This document shows, one piece after another, positions 46,804-58,779 of a DNA stretch of 64,000 nt. The notes beneath the pieces were generated by a model. It was not told where the DNA came from, made no database searches, and saw only the letters and a list, made by a program, of their open reading frames with translations. The position numbers and the translations under genes were made by a program. Position 1 is the first letter of the stretch. Every line of letters begins with the position of its first letter. The stretch comes from Elymus sibiricus (lineage: Eukaryota > Streptophyta > Magnoliopsida > Poales > Poaceae): contig CM077668.1 in NCBI GenBank assembly GCA_039707655.1, positions 69,023,086-69,087,085 on the forward strand. Direction: 5' to 3'.

Positions 46804-49800
46804 TCAAGGCAAATGGTCCTCAAGAGCGACCTCCTCCTCCTGCATCAGCACATGAGTCGTCTCTTCGTACTCCAGAATCTTATCCAGAGGAACTTGCAAA
46901 GCGTCAGCGCAATGCGCTCAAAAGAGCTGAAAGGGCCAAAAAGAAAAAGGCTAGAGAAGAAGAAAATCTGCGCCTTTTGAAAGATGACCTGGAAAAGAAG
47001 AAGGCCGAAGGAATGGTATCTGAAGGCCGCACTAAGCACAAGCATGATCCTAGCACTGCTGCTCTGAAGAGAAAGCGCATATCGAAGAAAAAGGCTGTAC
47101 CAGCCGAAGAAGAAAACAGAGATAATTCTTCTGATAAGGATGATCCTCCGCTCACCAAGGAAGAAGTGGTAGCTACTCTTAGTGAGGAAGTGAACATTAC
47201 TACCTCCACAGTGCTACCAGATCTGCGAAAAGGTGTGGCTCCTCCGAAGAAGAAGTCTGCCAGGAAAACTCCACCCACAACTGTCACTATGAAACAGCAT
47301 GTGGACACCACTCCTCATCCTGATGCTATTGATATGAAAGATTTGGTTATGGATGCGCCAGTGAGCTCAGCTAAGCCTGGCGAAAGCATTCCTGTCCCGG
47401 CAGTAAGGAAATTGAAATCATCTGCCGAGCAAGAAGCCTCTGCATCTGCTCCTTCGAAGGAAGAGGTTGCAAAATTTGCACCCAAACTGACTCAACCACT
47501 GGCTTCAATGCCACCCTCCGAGCAAATGCAAGCTCCTGCTCCAACTGCTCCCTCTGGCAAGTCACTTGCTCCTCACTACTATGATCATGTGTTCATCATG
47601 GAGCAGCTCGATAAATTTGTGGACAATCCATTCGATGGAGAAGTGGCATCTTTGCCTATCCCTGCCAAAGTAATTGATCAAGCGTCGAAAGTTGTGCAGG
47701 AACTGCGAGAGGACGCAGTTGAAATTAATACTCTATCTGCCGAACTTTTGGAAATTAATGATCAGATGAAAAATGCATCTTCCAAGTTCATAATCAATAC
47801 TCTCAAAGATTCCTACAAAGATATCAACAGAGCATTGAGTCTTCTAAGAAGCCGAAGGTTACGCTTTCATACAGATCTGGATGAAATTGTTCGCAACATC
47901 TGTAATGAACATCAAGATAAAGCTACTGGCTATACTGATCTGGTAAAGGGTCACATTGATCATGTTGCAAAACAAGCCAAGCATCGAAAGAAAATTGCGA
48001 AGAAGAATGCTCCAGAACCTCAGAAAGATCTGTCACCGGTCCGTGAAGAAGAAGCTCAGAAAGAAAAATCTGTTGAGCCGGTTATTCCTTCGCCACCACC
48101 AGTCCAGGAACCAGTCGTTCCTTCCTCGCCAAGGCCAACTGAACCAGTGCCTATGACCTCCCCTGTTAAGGATGGAATTCCTTCGCAGCAGAAGGCATCT
48201 GAAGAAGGAGAAATTGCTCGCTCCGAACCACCAGCTTTCCAAGTTCATGAAGAGCAGAAAATTCCAACCCCATCAGTGCATTTGCCCTCTCCTGCTCACA
48301 TATCTACTGTGCCAACTGCCCCGTCTGTTCAGATTCCTGTTAAATCTCCACTGAAGTTATCGCTCGATACAGCTAAACGAATGGAAGATGCTGGTCCTTC
48401 CGAACACAAATCCATCTCCATTCGTCGTTCTGATTCAGTTGTGTATGGGGATGAAGTCATTTCACCCGAGGAAGAACTCAAATATCCATTCCCTCGTGAA
48501 GAGTTGCCTTTATTCTCTACTGGTGCAGGTGCCAAAGGACCTCTGTTTAATCGGAATGCGCATCCCAAGTTCTTTCAAGTCAGTCCTTATGATGGGCCGC
48601 GCACTTCTGAATCTCCTCGCTTTTGGACCAAGGAACAAGCAACTTATTACTCTCGGGTCCTATATGAAAGCGAGAAGATTTTCCCTCACGAATATCTTGA
48701 TATTTCTGCAATGAGATCTATTAGCTGCTTCGATCAGTTGCTGCAAGACCTCGATGACTTCTGTCTGACGAAGATATTTGAATTTGAGCATCCATGGAAT
48801 AGAGAAATCATTCTCCAGTTCTACGCAACTTTGTATATCTCTGGCGATGAGAATGATAGCACAAAATGGATCATGGAGTGGATGACTGAAGGAAAGCGAA
48901 TCAAATGCACGTCTACAGATTTTGTCTCGCACTTCCATTTCCCTCGCTTCGAGCATGGTGACACCAACATTAGAGTTCACAACATTGATGTCATATCTGA
49001 TGAAACCTTTCAGTGCACCATGGACAAGGAAAAGATTCGTGATTACTCTGGTCCTCCTCAGCCTGAGCACTTAACTTTCGAGAATCAGACTCTTTTCCAC
49101 ATGCTCTCCTACTCTATATGTCCGTTGGCTGGAATGAATACTGACAATGCTATTTCAGATGTTCTTCGCAACACAATTTATGCTATCTCCGAAAGATATA
49201 TCTTTGATGTGGAAGATATGTTTCTGCGAATTTTAAAGGATTCTGCTCAGCATCCACGATGCATCAAAGTTTATGCTCCCTGGATCCAGAAAGTTATCGA
49301 TCATGCAATGAGAACAGTGTATCTAGCGAAAGAAAATCACCGAAGCTTTATTCCTCCTGTTCGCGATACCCTGCAAGTTATGGAAGAATTATCATTGGGA
49401 AAGTCTACTTCGAGCTCCCACGATTATCACAAACATTTTGATGGTCCTCGTCTGCCTCAGCGTGAGCGAATGATAACACCTCAACCTCCGTCGCATCTGG
49501 AAATCAGTTTGCGCACTCAACAGTTGCTATTGCAACATATCGCTGATGACAGAAGAGAGAAAGAGCATCTTGCCTCCGAGCTGAATGCTATCAACAATAG
49601 AACAAGGGTTATGCATCTGATTGCCGATGAAAACAAGAAAAGGCTCTGGAAATTGCTTCGCAAATTCTTCACCGAGAAACAACTTCTGCAAGTCGATCTC
49701 CAAGAGCTATATGATTATATTGACAAGGGATTCAGTGTCGAAGACTTTCAAGACATCACTTCTACTCTGCCTCCTCGTGAGCCTATTCATGATCGTCTTC

Positions 49801-50033
49801 GTCTGAAACTGCGCCGTCTACTCGATGAATCTGAAGCTACTTCACCTACTGAGAAACCCGAAAGCAATGTGCAAGCTCGCATCTCACCAGTGGCCGCTCC
49901 AGATATTCCTTCGTCTTCTCGTCCAGCTCTGATCCTTGAAGATAAATCTGTTGCTGCTGAAGAAGAAGCTGTTCCCGTCACTTCCGAAGAAGAAACCTCA
50001 ACGGACACCTCTTCTGGAGAAGCCTCTGACTGA
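46602..50033 (+). CDS. Sirevirus envelope-like ORF, uninterrupted, copy B
   Basis: One frame of up to 1143 codons; the first 20 or so overlap pol and are probably not native, and the true N-terminus was lost with RNase H. Layout: basic/acidic charged region with coiled-coil character at about 95-135, Lys-rich patches, a Pro/Ser-rich linker near 490-580, a conserved-looking domain at about 640-900, and a charged C-terminal coiled coil. I see no clear signal peptide or fusion peptide in what remains. Role unknown; the name rests on its position after pol in Sireviruses. More than ten amino-acid differences from copy A, besides the stop there. Confidence 0.75.
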   Translation: MYVCPLSSCTERIASSSGQTKHERDQRQQWIRRHWVRKWFNYEMVAPRFAQNFAFHPPWGDCRELSLIKANGPQERPPPPASAHESSLRTPESYPEELAKRQRNALKRAERAKKKKAREEENLRLLKDDLEKKKAEGMVSEGRTKHKHDPSTAALKRKRISKKKAVPAEEENRDNSSDKDDPPLTKEEVVATLSEEVNITTSTVLPDLRKGVAPPKKKSARKTPPTTVTMKQHVDTTPHPDAIDMKDLVMDAPVSSAKPGESIPVPAVRKLKSSAEQEASASAPSKEEVAKFAPKLTQPLASMPPSEQMQAPAPTAPSGKSLAPHYYDHVFIMEQLDKFVDNPFDGEVASLPIPAKVIDQASKVVQELREDAVEINTLSAELLEINDQMKNASSKFIINTLKDSYKDINRALSLLRSRRLRFHTDLDEIVRNICNEHQDKATGYTDLVKGHIDHVAKQAKHRKKIAKKNAPEPQKDLSPVREEEAQKEKSVEPVIPSPPPVQEPVVPSSPRPTEPVPMTSPVKDGIPSQQKASEEGEIARSEPPAFQVHEEQKIPTPSVHLPSPAHISTVPTAPSVQIPVKSPLKLSLDTAKRMEDAGPSEHKSISIRRSDSVVYGDEVISPEEELKYPFPREELPLFSTGAGAKGPLFNRNAHPKFFQVSPYDGPRTSESPRFWTKEQATYYSRVLYESEKIFPHEYLDISAMRSISCFDQLLQDLDDFCLTKIFEFEHPWNREIILQFYATLYISGDENDSTKWIMEWMTEGKRIKCTSTDFVSHFHFPRFEHGDTNIRVHNIDVISDETFQCTMDKEKIRDYSGPPQPEHLTFENQTLFHMLSYSICPLAGMNTDNAISDVLRNTIYAISERYIFDVEDMFLRILKDSAQHPRCIKVYAPWIQKVIDHAMRTVYLAKENHRSFIPPVRDTLQVMEELSLGKSTSSSHDYHKHFDGPRLPQRERMITPQPPSHLEISLRTQQLLLQHIADDRREKEHLASELNAINNRTRVMHLIADENKKRLWKLLRKFFTEKQLLQVDLQELYDYIDKGFSVEDFQDITSTLPPREPIHDRLRLKLRRLLDESEATSPTEKPESNVQARISPVAAPDIPSSSRPALILEDKSVAAEEEAVPVTSEEETSTDTSSGEASD

Positions 50034-50590
50034 TGGAGATCTGCTGTTCTTCGCTCATGTTCTTCGTCACCTTTTTGACACTTGTTGACAAAAAGGGGGA
50101 TAATTACATCGAGTTTCGATAGTTTTGCTTTTGGTGTTTCCTTTGTTCTGATCTTATTCGAGTTTGAATCTCTTTCGTCAGCTCTGATGCTCTGATACTT
50201 GTCTGTTCTGATACTTGTCAAACTCTTACCTTCGTTTAACTTCTGTGATGTAATATTAATAACCCCGCCTGCTACTGCATTTCTCTCGAAGTACTTGTCT
50301 TGCAGGTGGAATTATTATCAGAAGTTAAAATTTTGATCGCACCACTATCTCGATGGATTATTTCTCATCAGTGCGAATCAAATGAAATGATCTCGAATGA
50401 TTGAAACTTCCTCCATAGACATATTTTATTGCAGGAGAATACCTCTTATATCTTTCGACCCTGCATACATTCAGGGGGAGCTTGTTTCATATTCGAGCAA
50501 GTAACGCTTACTCCTTGTCTCTTTTACACTTTTCTATCTTCACTACGATGATTATCTGTTTTGTCATCAATCGTCCAAAAAGGGGGAGAT

Positions 50591-51963
50591 TGTTGGTGCA
50601 ATATTGTTGCCTCCTTAAGTTTTGGAGATTGTTGACAAACAGTCTGGGACTAATGTGTTTGCGAGTGCACACAGAGTAACAGGTCCCTGAAGATTTGAGA
50701 AAAGTTGGAATTCATTTGTCCGAAGGTTAACCTCTGCGCTGCAGTGAAGGTTATCACCGAAGGATTTGACGAGAAGAGTGACCCTCAAAAATTGCTGACG
50801 TTATGCAATTGGTTCGGTGTCTGTCCGAGGAAGATGACCGCAGACGAGGAATTTGAAGACGAAGAAGAAGACGTAGCATTCTTTTCGTTGTTTCTTTTTC
50901 CTTTCGTTGAGTCATAGGACCACCGTACTATTAAGAGGGGTGTAGCGTGCGAATGATTTGATTCTCTGATGCTAAACCCAAATCCTACGAAAGTTGTGAG
51001 AGAAACCTCTTTGTGCTCCGAGCAAATACTTGCCAGCAAGAGACTGTGATCTTCTTCGCTGCGAGAGATTTGACTCGGACCGAGGAGTTAGCATTTCTTG
51101 CTCCGCAAGTAATGTTACCGTTGCTTCGAAATCCGACCGTTGTGAACGTGTCGGTTGGCCATTGGCTGGACCGTGTGTCCTAAATGGTCATTTCCCATCA
51201 GGGAAGGCTGCGGCTATAAATAGCCACCCCGCGCCGGCTTTGTCCGGTGGCTGCTCCGTTTGATTGTGAGAAGATTGTTGAGCAACCCACTCTCCAGAGA
51301 TTTGAGTTTAAAATCCACCGAGAGAAAACCCCTAGAGCCAAAAAATTAGATAGTGGTTCAGCATCACTAGAATCTAAGTCCAGTACGCTCCGCCTATTAC
51401 TCTTGAGAGCTGCAACTCTCTAGACGGTTAGGTGTCATTCTGCTCGAGTGTCGAAGAGTGATTGTCTTCACCGAGCAAACTCTTCAGCAACCAAGAGTGA
51501 TTGTGGTTCGCGAAGAGAGCTGAAGAGAGTTTATCTTCAGTGAAGGTTTGGAGATCACCGTCAAGTATCTACCACGAGTAATCGGCATTGGTTGACGAAC
51601 CAATTGTCGAGGAGAAAAGGGTGAGGAGAGTTTATCCTCGGTGAGAGTTTATCACAGCCCCTCCAACCAGACGTAGTCCTTGTGCAGAAGGGTGAACTGG
51701 TCTACCAAACCCCTTGTCGCCATCGAGCAGCACTGGTCACTTCTATCACCCTGTATTCCATTCGTACTGTGACGTGTTGTATTTCTATCATGTGATTTAC
51801 CTCGGTGCATGCGACTAATTTCCATTCGGCTATCAGTTTTAGCTCACTATGCATTATGTTTTCTATCGTTCCGCTGCTGGGTTCCGAGAGTTTTGACTTT
51901 TCCGAAAGAATTTTAAAAAACTCCCATTCACCCCCCCTCTGGTAGTCATACTTCGATCCTACA
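50591..51963 (+). repeat. 3' LTR of Sirevirus, copy B
   Basis: 1373 bp; one extra C in a C run near 51936 relative to copy A. Preceded by the polypurine tract at 50577-50589 and followed by TSD GACCC. Confidence 0.95.
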
Positions 51964-52726
51964 GACCCCCTTTTAAAGGAGCCCCCAAATCCAACCGTTA
52001 CCTGTCTCAGCCCGCACAGAGCGGTACTACCGCTCCTCAGAGCGGTACTACCGCTCGGGCGGTAGGAATTCAAAAAGCAGCAGGCGAGAACACGGAACTG
52101 GAGCGGTAGTGCCGCACTTAGCGGTACTATCGTCCAATCCAAGCGGTACTACCGCTAAAGCGAAAAGAGTAACAGAAGCTTGCACACTCTGCGAAACACA
52201 AGCGGTAGTAGCAGCGGTAGTGGAGGGCAGAAGTACCGCACTAAGCGGTACTACCGCTCTACTACCGCACTACTTCCGTTTAGCAGAAAACGGCAACTGA
52301 GACGTGCACAGAGGAAATCACCCAAGCGGTACACAAGAGGTAGTAGAGGGCGAAAGTACCGCTCTGAGCGGTACTACCGCACTATTGCCGCACTACTACC
52401 GTTTAACAGAAAACGATACCAGAAGAAATACCCCCAAGCGGTACACAAGCGGTAGTAGAGGGAGGAAGTACCGCTCTGAGCGGTACTACCGCACTACTGC
52501 CGCACTACTACCGTGTAACAGAAAACGATACCAGAAGAAATACCCCCAAGCGGTACACGCTGCGGTAGACCACAGCGGTACTACCACATAAGCGGTACTA
52601 CCGTGGTACCAAGCGATACTACCGCCTGGGTGACATGAAAACTGCCCAAAAAACAGATAAAACAATAAAACCTGAACTGCCACAACTTCTGCAAATGAGC
52701 TCCGAATTGAGCAAACTCAAGCTTGT
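51964..52726. repeat. High-copy repeat, right part, with hairpin cluster, copy B
   Basis: Copy of 22285-23047 with the AGCGGTACTACCGCT cluster at about 52015-52625. Substitutions include GGTAGTAATT to GGTAGGAATT and CCGCTTGGG to CCGCCTGGG. Confidence 0.75.
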
Positions 52727-52850
52727 TGGATAGATGACTAAAACATACGGATGTATATAAACATATTTTAGAGTAGATTCACTCATTTTGCTCTGTATGT
52801 AGTCACTTGTTGGAATCTCTAAAGAGACTTATATTTAGGAACGGAGGGAG
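52727..52850. mobile_element. Stowaway MITE, truncated, copy B
   Basis: Copy of 23048-23171 with one difference (ACTACAAC to ACTAAAAC). Confidence 0.8.
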
Positions 52851-52863
52851 TAGATGGTATGGC

Positions 52864-53559
52864 GCGCTCCGCTGCGCCCGGCTATAACCACGTTTGCAAC
52901 TTTCGCCCCACTTTATGTATAAAGCACTGAACCACAAGTACCACGATACAAACTCACGCCACCACCGCACACGACACACACACCCAAGGCAAGATATAAA
53001 GTTGCCGAGCACCGTCACACCACCCCAACGACTACCAAGCCACTACATATGCGCGAGGACGAACCACTTGGAGCCACCGGAGACCTCCAATCCTCCGAGG
53101 AGAGGTGAGACGGAAACGACGGAACAAGGACTCCAAGATGGTGCCTCCAAGAAGGGAACGACCACTGGTAGCCGCCACCATCCGATCCCAAAGATCGGGT
53201 TTTCACCCGGAGCAACTCAAAAGAGAAAGGCCACCGCGACGGAGCCTACATGAAGGACACGGTGCCCACGGACGCCGCCGCCGTCGGCCAATACAAGATT
53301 GGGCAAGTGATGTACCCCAACACGCCCAGCCCTCCGATGCAACCTAGCTCCGCCAACCACAAGTGACCACTCACCCGCGTGGCCATGGCCGCTCGCCCGC
53401 CCACGAACGCCGTGCCTCCCGTCGCTAGGGCCGCCACCCTGCATCCAGACACCCCCAAGACCGACCAAAGTGATCGGCTTTGGGCCAAAGGACGCACCCG
53501 ACCGAAGAAACCGCAGCATACGTCCCGCCTCGAACAACGTCGGAGCTGTGTCCGTCCTT
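52864..53559 (-). mobile_element. GC-rich retroelement, minus strand, copy B
   Basis: Copy of 23185-23880, with the same 3' terminus CATAAAGTGGGGCGAAAG on the minus strand. Confidence 0.6.
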
Positions 53560-54119
53560 TGAAAAAAAGAACTGTTTTTCTATATGAACATTTTTGGAAA
53601 AAGTGGACATTTTTGCATCTGCGAACAATATTTTGAAACTCTGAACAAAATTTGGAAAGAGCGAACATTATTTGTAATTTGTGAACAATATTTTTAAACA
53701 GGAACATTTTTTGAAATGTTGAACATTTTTTCGAAGATGCGAAGATTTTTGAAAAAATGAAGAACATTTTTTAATTTGGGATTTTTTTTATAATCAAGAG
53801 CATTTTCTTAACTTCTGAACTTTTTTTAATTTTTTTTAAAATTCTGAAAACACAAAAGAGAAGGAGAAGGAAATAAAAAATGAAATAAAGAAACAGAAAA
53901 ACGAAAAATTAAAAATAAAGAATGAAACAGAACAAACGAGATTGAAAGAAAAATAAAAAGGAAACAGAAAAAAACCCAGTGAAAACCGGTTCAGGAATCT
54001 TCTAGAAGGTTCCCAAAACCGCTCAGGAACCTCTAGAAGGTTGCCAAAACCGGACACTGTAGCGCATATATGATCTCGTAATTGGGCCGGCCCATGTCGG
54101 TCGCTAGTCGCTCGGGTCT
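53560..54119. repeat. AT-rich micro-repeat segment, copy B
   Basis: Copy of 23881-24440, with a few substitutions (TGCAAACAA to TGCGAACAA; GGGAATTTTT to GGGATTTTTT). No gene. Confidence 0.5.
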
Positions 54120-54364
54120 GTGCGAAACAGGGACAACTTGACGCAACGTGCGTCCGTTAGGAATTTCCCAGAAGCGATGGCCTGACAGAGCTATTCCAGC
54201 GACGCAGGGATATATGATCGAGAGATCTCGATCTCAATCTCTCCTCGCGTGTATCTCCCGTAAAAACAGCCACCGCACCCCTGCGCCAATCCAAACAGCC
54301 ACCCCACCCCTGCGCCTTCCCAAACCCTAGCCACCCCACAACTGTGCCTCCCGATCCAGCGACC

Positions 54365-55687
54365 ATGGTCTTGCCTGGATCCGCCGCGGCCGGCTGGATG
54401 ATGCTGGACCGCTTCGTCTACCGCAGGGACGAGGACGGCGACGGCTGGCGCTTCCCGGACGAATCCACGGCGCCCCTGAGGGCCACTTCGTCCACCTCCA
54501 TCGGCCAGCCCTTCGACGTCGCCATCCTCCACGCCGAGCCCCCTGCAGTCTCCCGCCTCTACCTGCGGTGGCCCGGCGGCACCAAAGGAAGGGGCGCCGA
54601 GTTGGCTGCCGCACACCGCGACCTCCTTCTCTTCCGGCTCGTCTACGTTGACCTCCACGTCACGTTTGACAACTTCGTTTGCGTGGCATCATCAGATCCT
54701 GCGCCGCACATCGAGTTCAAACGCCTCCCCCTTTGCACCATACCAATGGTCTTACCTCCGTTTTTCAAGGAAGACACGGAGGGAATCACTACACGTCGAC
54801 AGTTTTTGTCCAACACTGTAGGGCTCGTTCGTGGATCATCCCCTGGCCATGAAGATGAGTTTGTTGTGGCACAGCTGGCTAGTATCACTAAGATACCAGG
54901 CACCAATCACATGATGGAAGCTGAAGTGTGTGTGCTCCGATCTCGTGTATCAGCTATGGATGATGATGGCACGTGGGAGCTTCAAAAGATACCCATCCAA
55001 CACAAGGGGCAATACTGGAAACTCGAGGATTGGTCGACTAGCGCTGTCACCACGTTCAACAACCGTATTTGCTGGATTTGCTACTACACAGGAGGTATTC
55101 TATTTTATGATGTATTCGCAGAAACGCCTAACATCTCTTATCTAGGGTTACCTACCCATAGACGTCCTTCATATCGACAGAGAGGTTTCCTTGAGGTGAA
55201 CCGCAGCATATGTGTCACTGGTGGGGGTGATGTTCTCAAGTATACTTCAGTCGTACGCACCGATGGTCGGCTGTGTGGTCCACTTGAACCTCGCCAGGGT
55301 TATAGAATTATCGCCGATATTCTGAAGACAACGGAGAGTGGTGACATGGAGTGGGTCCAGGATACGTTTGCAACAGCTTATGAATTCTGGCGTCACAACA
55401 CCTCTGAACGTCTCCCGCGCGATGCTGTCCCCGAGTACCCTCTTGTGAGCATGGACGACCCTAGTATTATACACTTTTTGCTGTCCGAGGAAGGAGAAAA
55501 GATTAACAAGGTTTCGGTGGTTACGATGGATATGGTTACTAACAAAATGATTTCAGTTGTTCCATATATTAAAGGAGAGGAAGACCTCTATGGCGAAGAT
55601 GCCGACATGGTGGAAGAAAAATCCCACCTTCTCAAGTCATTCCTTACATCCGAGTTCCCCAAGTTTCTTAATCTCACAAGGTATTGA
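54365..55687 (+). CDS. DUF1618 domain protein, copy B
   Basis: 440 residues from ATG 54365, identical in protein sequence to copy A; the only coding change noticed is a silent GCT to GCC. Features and family as for 24686-26008. Unlike copy A, its 3' flank is not interrupted by the Mutator-like element: the stop at 55685-55687 is followed directly by the presumed 3' UTR, which passes into repeat P'. The two copies may therefore differ in transcript end and stability. Confidence 0.9.
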   Translation: MVLPGSAAAGWMMLDRFVYRRDEDGDGWRFPDESTAPLRATSSTSIGQPFDVAILHAEPPAVSRLYLRWPGGTKGRGAELAAAHRDLLLFRLVYVDLHVTFDNFVCVASSDPAPHIEFKRLPLCTIPMVLPPFFKEDTEGITTRRQFLSNTVGLVRGSSPGHEDEFVVAQLASITKIPGTNHMMEAEVCVLRSRVSAMDDDGTWELQKIPIQHKGQYWKLEDWSTSAVTTFNNRICWICYYTGGILFYDVFAETPNISYLGLPTHRRPSYRQRGFLEVNRSICVTGGGDVLKYTSVVRTDGRLCGPLEPRQGYRIIADILKTTESGDMEWVQDTFATAYEFWRHNTSERLPRDAVPEYPLVSMDDPSIIHFLLSEEGEKINKVSVVTMDMVTNKMISVVPYIKGEEDLYGEDADMVEEKSHLLKSFLTSEFPKFLNLTRY

Positions 55688-55747
55688 TCTGTGCACTGGA
55701 TTTATTTTTAACTGTTAAAACATTTTAGATACAAGTCAGTGATAGTG

Positions 55748-56372
55748 TGTAGCCTTTGTAAAGTTTAGTTTGAAGCAGCCCCATGTGACACGATATCTCT
55801 AGCACTATCTATTTCATTACAATTAGCATTTGGTGACTAAAGTTGTTTTCTTTCAGGGATTGCTGAAACATCCAGAAGCTTGAGGATTCTGTGCAAGTAA
55901 GTGTCAATTACATGGTTCGATTGTTATACTACGTTCTGCTGCGGAGAATAGAGTGGCGAGGTGCTAATCCAGCTGATGATCACATGGACTTGGTGAGGAG
56001 ATGGTCTGGAGTTTGCTGAAGTTTGGACTGTGTGTGTGTTCTCTACTTGCTAGTCTTGTTAGTTTTGCAAACTTATATGGCGCCCCAGTTTCGTTGGGCG
56101 CTAAGAGATACGAACTTCTGTAGTTTGATCAACTTAATAATAGTGTTTTGAACTTCTATTTCTAAGTATCAATAGTTCCCTGAGTTCTTGAATCTCATTA
56201 GGTGTTGGTTTAAGGCCATCTTAATTATTATCCCAGTTATTATTAGGAAGCAAACCAAGTTTCATCATCCTGGACAGTCCTCACGCCACTGTCATGTCCT
56301 ATTGCGTCTTTTCTTTTAAAACTGGCTTTGAACAAATCATGCAGCTGTCTGAAGCATATACACGGCACTGTC
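55748..56372. repeat. Older flanking repeat P' after copy B
   Basis: Diverged counterpart of 28694-29531, lacking its 208-bp segment (28763-28970) and carrying an extra 9 bp (CTTGCTAGTCTTGTTAG versus CTTGTTAG). It ends where the FDM-like coding exon would begin, and no FDM exon follows. The jump from near-identity to this divergence occurs at about 55739-55750. Confidence 0.8.
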
Positions 56373-57451
56373 TCTTATCAAGGGTTGTCCCGAAAATGCC
56401 AATTGAGGCCGAGCATCAGGTAGGCCGGAATCTGGGTCGTCCCACCGCCATGGGGATCCGTGCTGCTAGTGTATCTGTCCTGTATTCGATTTTTTTTGGG
56501 GCCGTATTCAGCCAAGGTGGTCTCAGGACATGCGGGGGAATCTAGGCCTGCAATGGCAGCGTGGACATGTTCGTTCACGGGATGCACTGACGAAAGGAAT
56601 CGGCATGAGCGACGTGGAGCAATGCTGGCCAGCGCACACATAACTTCTTTTACCATTACACATTCTTGATTAAGCTCACCCAAATGGTTTTGAGCTATGC
56701 TTCTTCATTAACAAAACGTGTCACGTGTCACGGTTAGTTTGTTTTGTGCTGATGAAACGTTTATGATTCACCTGTTATCGAGTTTTTTCAGTTTGTCACG
56801 CTAGAAAATCCAGCCAGTCGGTGTTTTTGAGCCTATCTATAATCCTGTTTATACAAGACAAATGGTAGCTTGCACTTAAGACGCATCAGCGGCAGCACCA
56901 TGCTAATTGCACGTTGTACATTTCGGTTTACAGCACCGCTCGGTTAAAACAGCTTTGCAGGCCGGTGCACTGTACGAAATTGAGACCAGCCCGCAGTCAA
57001 AGTTTCTTAATTACTAGCAAAGTAACCAGCGTGCATAGTGAGGGTTTACCGAAAAAGGCTTTTGCTCCGCATAGTGAGCGTTTCACAGGCACCAATCTTC
57101 ATGTTAGCGAATGTTCCACAATAAAGTACATAAACAGAGTAGTTCGGAAACGACAATATGTTCTAATTAACATGTGTTTAACATCTATTGTACCGTCATT
57201 ACAACAGTCAGTTTTGATTCACTCGTGGCCGAGCCCTGATGATTAGTACTGGTGTTTTGTCTAAGTACAAACCAACCATCACTGTTAGTCTAATCAACAA
57301 TCACAACCCCAAGATGATCCTTGATTGTTGCCTTTTTTGGTGGAAGGACGATTTATTGGCTACCATCTTGGAAAACCAGGCTAACCCATGAGTGTGTCCT
57401 CAATTCTAAATTGCCTTTCAAGCACGAGTATATATTTGTTTTCATATGAAT
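56373..57451. other. Intergenic, nothing recognised
   Basis: 1.1 kb of ordinary composition. Open frames are short and overlap on both strands without splice-site or family support. No transposon termini were found. Confidence 0.4.
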
Positions 57452-57463
57452 ACATCATGCACC

Positions 57464-58155
57464 TTTTTTTTTTTTTGGAAAAGGAGGATGAACCCCCGGC
57501 CTCTGCATCTGTACGATGCATGCAGCCATATTATTAATTATTCACAAAGACCATACAAGGTGATACATCAAAAAGCCTGAAGCCACCATCTTGGCAACAC
57601 TGTTGCTACTCCTATTCCCTTGATGAAGGTGTGCCGAATGTCCGGGCCTAATACCAAACAGACATCGCACCAAAGCCTAACATCTAAAGCCGGGTGTCCC
57701 ATCCAAGCCACTACCTGGATTGGGTCCCACACCGGTCCGGCACACTCCCAGTGAGCACCGCACGCTGCAAGGGCCGTCACCTCCATCTTCCATCGGTCCA
57801 TCCTCAGAGCAGAACTGATGCACCGACCTTGCCAGGCCTTTCTGCCATCAACGCCACCATGACGCCAGACAGCTTCCTCCACCTGCGCGAGTCCATCTCC
57901 GCGCATCAGACGCCGAGTCTCCACTGCTCCATGCCGCCGAGACCCACCGTCGATGTTACGGTCGATGCCACACCGCTCCACCTACATGCCATCTCGCGTC
58001 GACTCCGAACTACCAGCAACTCCACCACCCTGAGCAGTCCCCGGCCGACGCCTCCAGGAAGGAACACGACACCAAAGTGCCATCGTCGCCCAAACAGAGG
58101 AACAAAGGCTTTCGCCTGCGCTCATGGCAGAGGTGGGGAGCGTAGGATCCACACC
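57464..58155 (-). mobile_element. Minus-strand poly(A) retroelement (LINE/SINE-type) with 12-bp TSD
   Basis: Begins on the plus strand with a T run (the poly(A) tail on the minus strand), followed by GGAAAAGGAGGATGA and CCCCCGGCCTCTGCATC, words remembered from 3' ends of Triticeae non-LTR elements. The 692-bp block is flanked by perfect 12-bp repeats ACATCATGCACC (57452-57463 and 58156-58167). Tail plus TSD are the marks of target-primed reverse transcription. No reverse transcriptase domain is present, so it is 5'-truncated or non-autonomous. Open frames inside it (such as 57694-58176) are not credible genes. Confidence 0.85.
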
Positions 58156-58557
58156 ACATCATGCACCAGTCTGTGAAGAAGAATGGTGTAGCTTGCTGGC
58201 TCTAATGACAAATCAAGTTAATTGTAAAAGAGGAGCTCCAGCTGCTCCAGTCTTCAGCCCCAATTTCGTACCCACGAAGCTCCAGCTCCACCCAGCCCAC
58301 AATCATGTACTCGCCGGCCAACCGCTTCAAAAAAGTTCTTCTTCTTCTTTTCTCTTCACCAACGCAACGGAGCAGCAAGCCATCCATCGAGACTCCATTA
58401 AGGAAGGAAGGAACAACCAAGTCGCCCACCCAACGAATCCCGGCGTGGTGCCTCACTTGACTGCCACTGCCATGCCAGCCAACCGTCGTCCACTATTCCT
58501 CATCTCAAACAAACAAACAACATAACACAGCCGCCGCCGCCGACAGCCGTGCCGTCC

Positions 58558-58746
58558 TCCCGAATCGACATTGTCCTTGCTCGATTTCACGCTCTCCGAC
58601 TGCAAGTAGTACATCATCTCCCCGTACTATGACTATGGGGGTAGATTCGATTACCACATCGTCCCGCTCAACATACCCCTACAAGCGCAAGCGCTCCAAG
58701 AACATGACATAAGGAACCCATGGTATGTCGTAGTTCTAGCATCAGC
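58558..58746 (+). pseudogene. Remnant of an unidentified coding exon
   Basis: One plus frame reads PESTLSLLDFTLSDCK, stop, YIISPYYDYGGRFDYHIVPL and on to NPWYVVV, with a single TAG at 58607-58609. Composition and lack of other stops suggest a former exon. The leader (58500-58557) has a CCGCCGCCGCC run. Family not recognised; could be chance. Confidence 0.3.
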
Positions 58747-58779
58747 AGAAGATCAAATTGATAGTGCATTTTTTTTCCA

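Larger units (their letters stand above)
40139..51963 (+). mobile_element. Full-length Sirevirus-type Ty1-copia retrotransposon, copy B
   Basis: Duplicate of the copy A element at the same site, with the same TSD GACCC (40134-40138, 51964-51968), LTRs, primer-binding site and shared RNase H deletion. Private differences: a 58-bp deletion that frameshifts gag, and an uninterrupted envelope-like ORF. It arrived by segmental duplication, not by a second transposition, because flanks and TSD are identical. Confidence 0.93.
29780..55738. repeat. Tandem segmental duplication, copy B
   Basis: Direct-orientation, near-identical copy of 1-26059. Its left side runs without a break into the terminal exon of the FDM-like gene (29535-29774), so the real unit starts further left than 29780; the equivalent bases of copy A are off-window. 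Its right side loses near-identity at about 55739, where copy A has a transposon insertion and both copies pass into a more diverged repeat. Changes private to B include a 58-bp deletion in gag at the 41768/41769 junction. Confidence 0.97.

Noticed and set aside
1..55738. Two independent Sirevirus insertions
   Set aside because: TSDs, flanks and the RNase H deletion junction are identical, so one insertion was later duplicated.
56368..56380. CTGTCTCTTAT, like the start of a Tn5 mosaic end (sequencing adapter)
   Set aside because: Only 11 bases match and the next bases diverge; the flanking repeat P has a similar GTCTCTATTC here, so natural divergence explains it.
57694..58176. 160-codon plus-strand frame
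   Set aside because: Antisense to a poly(A) retroelement and runs across its TSD; no domain.
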